NCBI GenBank assembly: GCA_949538655.1
Contig: CATISE010000229.1
Coordinates: 1 to 9,010 of the forward strand
Origin: Marine Group II euryarchaeote MED-G33
GTDB taxonomy: Archaea > Thermoplasmatota > Poseidoniia > Poseidoniales > Thalassarchaeaceae
Length of the DNA stretch: 9,010 nt
Direction of reading: 5' to 3'
The notes beneath the pieces were generated by a model. It made no database searches, was not told the DNA's origin, and saw nothing but the letters and a program-made list of their open reading frames with translations. The translations under genes and the position numbers were made by a program. Below are positions 6,832-9,010 of the stretch, piece after piece; the first letter of the stretch is position 1, and every line of letters begins with the position of its first letter.

Positions 6832-7335
6832 ATGACTCAAGTATTGATGAAGACAAGTAAGGGTGACATCACCATTGAACTGTTTACCGACACCATGCCA
6901 ATCACAGCTGGAAATTTCCTTGATTTAGTAGACAAGGGATATTACAACGGTTTGCACTTCCACCGAGTCATTCAAGGGTTCATGCTGCAAGGTGGCTGCC
7001 CTCACAGCCGCGATCCGAACAGTCCACGGTGTGGTACTGGTGACCCTGGATACAAAATTGCAGATGAGCACTTGCCAGATGCAAGATTCTCAAACGAGCC
7101 AGGGACGTTGAGCATGGCCAATGCGGGCCCCAACAGTGGAGGGTCCCAATTTTTCATCAACACTGTTCACAACTCGTTCCTTGATTGGTGGAATACACAA
7201 ACTCCATCTGCACATCCAGTATTTGGAAAAGTAACCGATGGAATGGCCGTTGTTACAGCCATCGAAAATGGACCAACTGGATATGGCGATAGGCCTCGTG
7301 AGCCGATGCAAATTATTTCGGTTGAACGAATGTGA
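6832..7335 (+). CDS. Cyclophilin-type peptidyl-prolyl cis-trans isomerase
   Basis: The product is a 167-residue single-domain cyclophilin that catalyses cis-trans isomerisation of Xaa-Pro bonds during protein folding. It has the active-site set expected from cyclophilin A: FHRVI with Arg45, F50-M51-Q53 in GFMLQGG, Q106-F107-F108 in GGSQFFI, and His128 in HPVFGKV. The family-typical FSNEPGTLSMANAGPNSGGSQ stretch is intact. A Cys-containing loop (Cys56, Cys67) follows the GG of the active-site strand, with the SRDPNSP segment also seen in other archaeal and bacterial short cyclophilins. No signal peptide or membrane helix is present, so it should be cytoplasmic. ATG 6832 is the natural start because the first strand begins a few residues later. 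It lies 44 bases before the fumarase ORF; the two have no obvious functional link. Confidence 0.93.
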   Translation: MTQVLMKTSKGDITIELFTDTMPITAGNFLDLVDKGYYNGLHFHRVIQGFMLQGGCPHSRDPNSPRCGTGDPGYKIADEHLPDARFSNEPGTLSMANAGPNSGGSQFFINTVHNSFLDWWNTQTPSAHPVFGKVTDGMAVVTAIENGPTGYGDRPREPMQIISVERM

Positions 7336-7346
7336 TTTCCAGAAGT

Positions 7347-7362
7347 ATTGTTTATTAACAAT
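7347..7362 (+). promoter_or_regulatory. TATA-like box inside a perfect inverted repeat, fumarase promoter
   Basis: TTTATTAA (7351-7358) is centred about 25 bases before ATG 7380, the spacing expected for an archaeal TATA box and a leaderless transcript. It is embedded in ATTGTT-TATT-AACAAT, a perfect 6+6 base inverted repeat with a four-base centre. A protein bound to the repeat would overlap the TATA box. Confidence 0.6.
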
Positions 7363-7379
7363 CGATTGCAGGCCACATT

Positions 7380-8978
7380 ATGGCAAAGCATCGGGCGGGA
7401 GACCGCCGCATAATGAGCATTAGCATACCAGAGAAGTTGGCAGAACGATTGGATCGACGTGTCGGCAAAGGCCGGCGTGAAGGTCGAAGTGCCACCATCA
7501 CGAAAATGATTCAAGATTCACTTGATGGACAAGCAAGAGAATTACCACAATCCAATGTTGAACAACGGTCTGCGGATGCAGAACCTGGCAAAGTACGGAT
7601 TGAAGAAGATACAATGGGCTCTTTGGAGGTTCCAGCCGATCGATACTACGGATGTCAAACTGCACGTTCAATCATTAATTTTGACATTGGAGATGATACA
7701 ATGCCCCGTGGTGTGATTCGAGGTTTTGGAATTCTAAAGCAAGCCGCTGCCAAAACAAATCAACAATTGGGTGCGATGGATTCTGAAATTGCTGACTTGA
7801 TTGTCGCCGCATCGGAGGAGGTCATTGCGGGCACATTGGATGGACACTTTCCCCTACGTATTTGGCAAACAGGATCTGGTACTCAATCGAATATGAATAC
7901 AAATGAAGTCATCGCCAATCGAGCCATTGAGATGGCAGGAGGAGTTCTTGGATCAAAGAATCCAGTCCACCCCAACGATCATGTCAACAAGGCGCAGTCA
8001 TCGAATGACACATTTCCGACAGCCATGCACATTGCTGGAGCGGAGTCAATTGTACATGAATTGAAACCACAGGTTCAGCATTTACGAGATGCATTAAATC
8101 AGAAATCCGATGAATTTCAGAAGATTGTCAAAATTGGACGTACGCACTTGATGGATGCAGTTCCCTTAACATTGGGGCAAGAATTTGGAGGGTATGTTTC
8201 CATGCTGGATGCGGATTTGAGACGGATTGATTTCGCACTTCAGGATTTGTATGAATTGGCCTTGGGAGGTACTGCCGTTGGAACGGGATTGAACACCCAT
8301 CCTGACTTTGCAGAAGTTGTAGCGGGTTTTATTGCTGAAAAAACCGATTTACCCTTTGTTACAGCCGACAATAAGTTCGCCCAACTTGCAGCCCATGATG
8401 CGGTGGTCGCAGCTAGCGGAGCGCTCAATACCCTTGCAGTGAGTTTGATGAAAATAGCCAACGATATTCGATGGTTAGGTTCAGGGCCGCGGTGTGGACT
8501 GGGGGAATTGGCACTACCTGCAAATGAACCGGGCTCAAGCATCATGCCAGGCAAGGTCAACCCAACTCAAGCTGAAGCGATGACCATGGTTTGCTGCCAA
8601 GTCATGGGCAACCACACCGCCATCACTATCGGAGGGAGTCAAGGAAATTTCGAGTTAAATGTGTACAAGCCCATGATGATCCACAACCTCCTACATAGTA
8701 TGCGAATTTTAGCAGACACATGTAGAGCATTTACCGATAAATGTGTGATTGGACTTGTAGCAAACGAGGATGCTATCCAATCTCATCTGGAAAAATCGCT
8801 CATGTTGGTGACCGCATTGAACAACCACATCGGGTACGATAAAGCAGCAAAGATTGCAAAGAATGCACATGAAAATGGCATTACATTACGTGAATCAGCT
8901 CTAGAACTTGAACTGTTGACAAATGAACAATTCGATGAGTGGGTCCGTCCAGAACAAATGATTGGCCCACGAGCATAA
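7380..8978 (+). CDS. fumC: Class II fumarate hydratase with N-terminal ribbon-helix-helix-like domain
   Basis: The product has 532 residues. From about residue 71 it is a complete class II fumarase, interconverting fumarate and malate in the TCA cycle as a cytoplasmic homotetramer. Visible motifs are WQTGSGTQSNMNTNEV (162-177), SSNDTFPTAMH (207-217), GRTHLMDA with the conserved His257, the signature GSSIMPGKVNP (385-395) with the catalytic serine, and NHIGYDKAAKIAK near the C-terminus. The GSGTQSNMNTNEV form argues for fumarase over aspartase. E. coli FumC starts directly at the equivalent of residue 71, so residues 1-70 are extra. Residues about 9-48 read as a ribbon-helix-helix domain: a short RRIMSISIP strand, helix KLAERLDRRV, a basic GKGRREGRS turn, and helix ATITKMIQDSL. 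Residues 50-70 are a polar linker. ATG 7380 is preferred because the TATA-like box is 25 bases upstream and it keeps the two Arg before the strand; ATG 7413 is an alternative that still keeps most of the domain. Confidence 0.9.
   Translation: MAKHRAGDRRIMSISIPEKLAERLDRRVGKGRREGRSATITKMIQDSLDGQARELPQSNVEQRSADAEPGKVRIEEDTMGSLEVPADRYYGCQTARSIINFDIGDDTMPRGVIRGFGILKQAAAKTNQQLGAMDSEIADLIVAASEEVIAGTLDGHFPLRIWQTGSGTQSNMNTNEVIANRAIEMAGGVLGSKNPVHPNDHVNKAQSSNDTFPTAMHIAGAESIVHELKPQVQHLRDALNQKSDEFQKIVKIGRTHLMDAVPLTLGQEFGGYVSMLDADLRRIDFALQDLYELALGGTAVGTGLNTHPDFAEVVAGFIAEKTDLPFVTADNKFAQLAAHDAVVAASGALNTLAVSLMKIANDIRWLGSGPRCGLGELALPANEPGSSIMPGKVNPTQAEAMTMVCCQVMGNHTAITIGGSQGNFELNVYKPMMIHNLLHSMRILADTCRAFTDKCVIGLVANEDAIQSHLEKSLMLVTALNNHIGYDKAAKIAKNAHENGITLRESALELELLTNEQFDEWVRPEQMIGPRA
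7394..7407 (+). other. GGCGG/CCGCC hairpin with GAGA loop at the start of the fumarase gene
   Basis: GGCGG (7394-7398) and CCGCC (7403-7407) flank GAGA, a GNRA-type tetraloop, within codons 5-10 of the frame starting at 7380 and five bases before the alternative ATG 7413. It may be a small mRNA structure or simply the result of Arg-rich coding (RAGDRR). Confidence 0.35.
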
Positions 8979-9010
8979 ATTGGCAATCTTCAACAAGTGT
9001 TCAAATCGAC
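8979..9010. other. Short intergenic end, nothing recognised
   Basis: The 32 bases after the fumarase stop show no gene start, hairpin with T-run or other site that can be supported. Confidence 0.5.

Noticed and set aside
7595..8978. Aspartate ammonia-lyase instead of fumarase
   Set aside because: The GSGTQSNMNTNEV form and overall motif set match class II fumarase rather than aspartase, although both share the superfamily signature.

Overview
The window most likely comes from a planktonic marine euryarchaeon of the Marine Group II type (Candidatus Poseidoniales). This rests on several features together: a large secreted surface protein with seven-bladed propeller and thrombospondin type 3 (TSP3) calcium repeats, a class II (FumC-type) fumarase, a compact gene layout, a TATA-like box about 25 bases before a start codon (leaderless style), and few clear Shine-Dalgarno sites. 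The assignment is inferred from gene content; no rRNA or other marker gene is present. No tRNA, rRNA, CRISPR array, insertion sequence or integrase was seen.

Layout from left to right. Bases 1-678 (minus) are the N-terminal 226 codons of a secreted protein with two BsuPI-like Ig-fold domains, running off the left edge. A divergent promoter region (679-789) holds a near-perfect hairpin. Bases 790-1545 (plus) encode a metallo-beta-lactamase-fold hydrolase of the glyoxalase II type. Its stop codon overlaps, tail to tail, the stop of a 1179-residue surface protein on the minus strand (1542-5081). That protein has a signal peptide, two TSP3 repeats, a seven-bladed WD40-like propeller, about nineteen further TSP3 repeats with paired cysteines, one membrane helix and a charged cytoplasmic tail. 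A second divergent region (5082-5201) separates it from a plus-strand cluster: a winged-helix/STAND NTPase (5202-6770), a cyclophilin-type prolyl isomerase (6832-7335) and a fumarase (7380-8978).

The most unusual item is the fumarase. Its full-length catalytic part is preceded by about 70 residues whose first 50 look like a ribbon-helix-helix (CopG/MetJ-type) DNA-binding domain, in frame. A 6+6 base perfect inverted repeat sits on the TATA-like box of the same gene, so an autoregulatory TCA-cycle enzyme is a testable idea. A second point of interest is the divergent pairing of the propeller/TSP3 surface protein with a STAND-type ATPase that has a DNA-binding-like N-terminus but no obvious C-terminal sensor repeats. 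That pair could be a surface protein and its regulator, but this is inference from position only.
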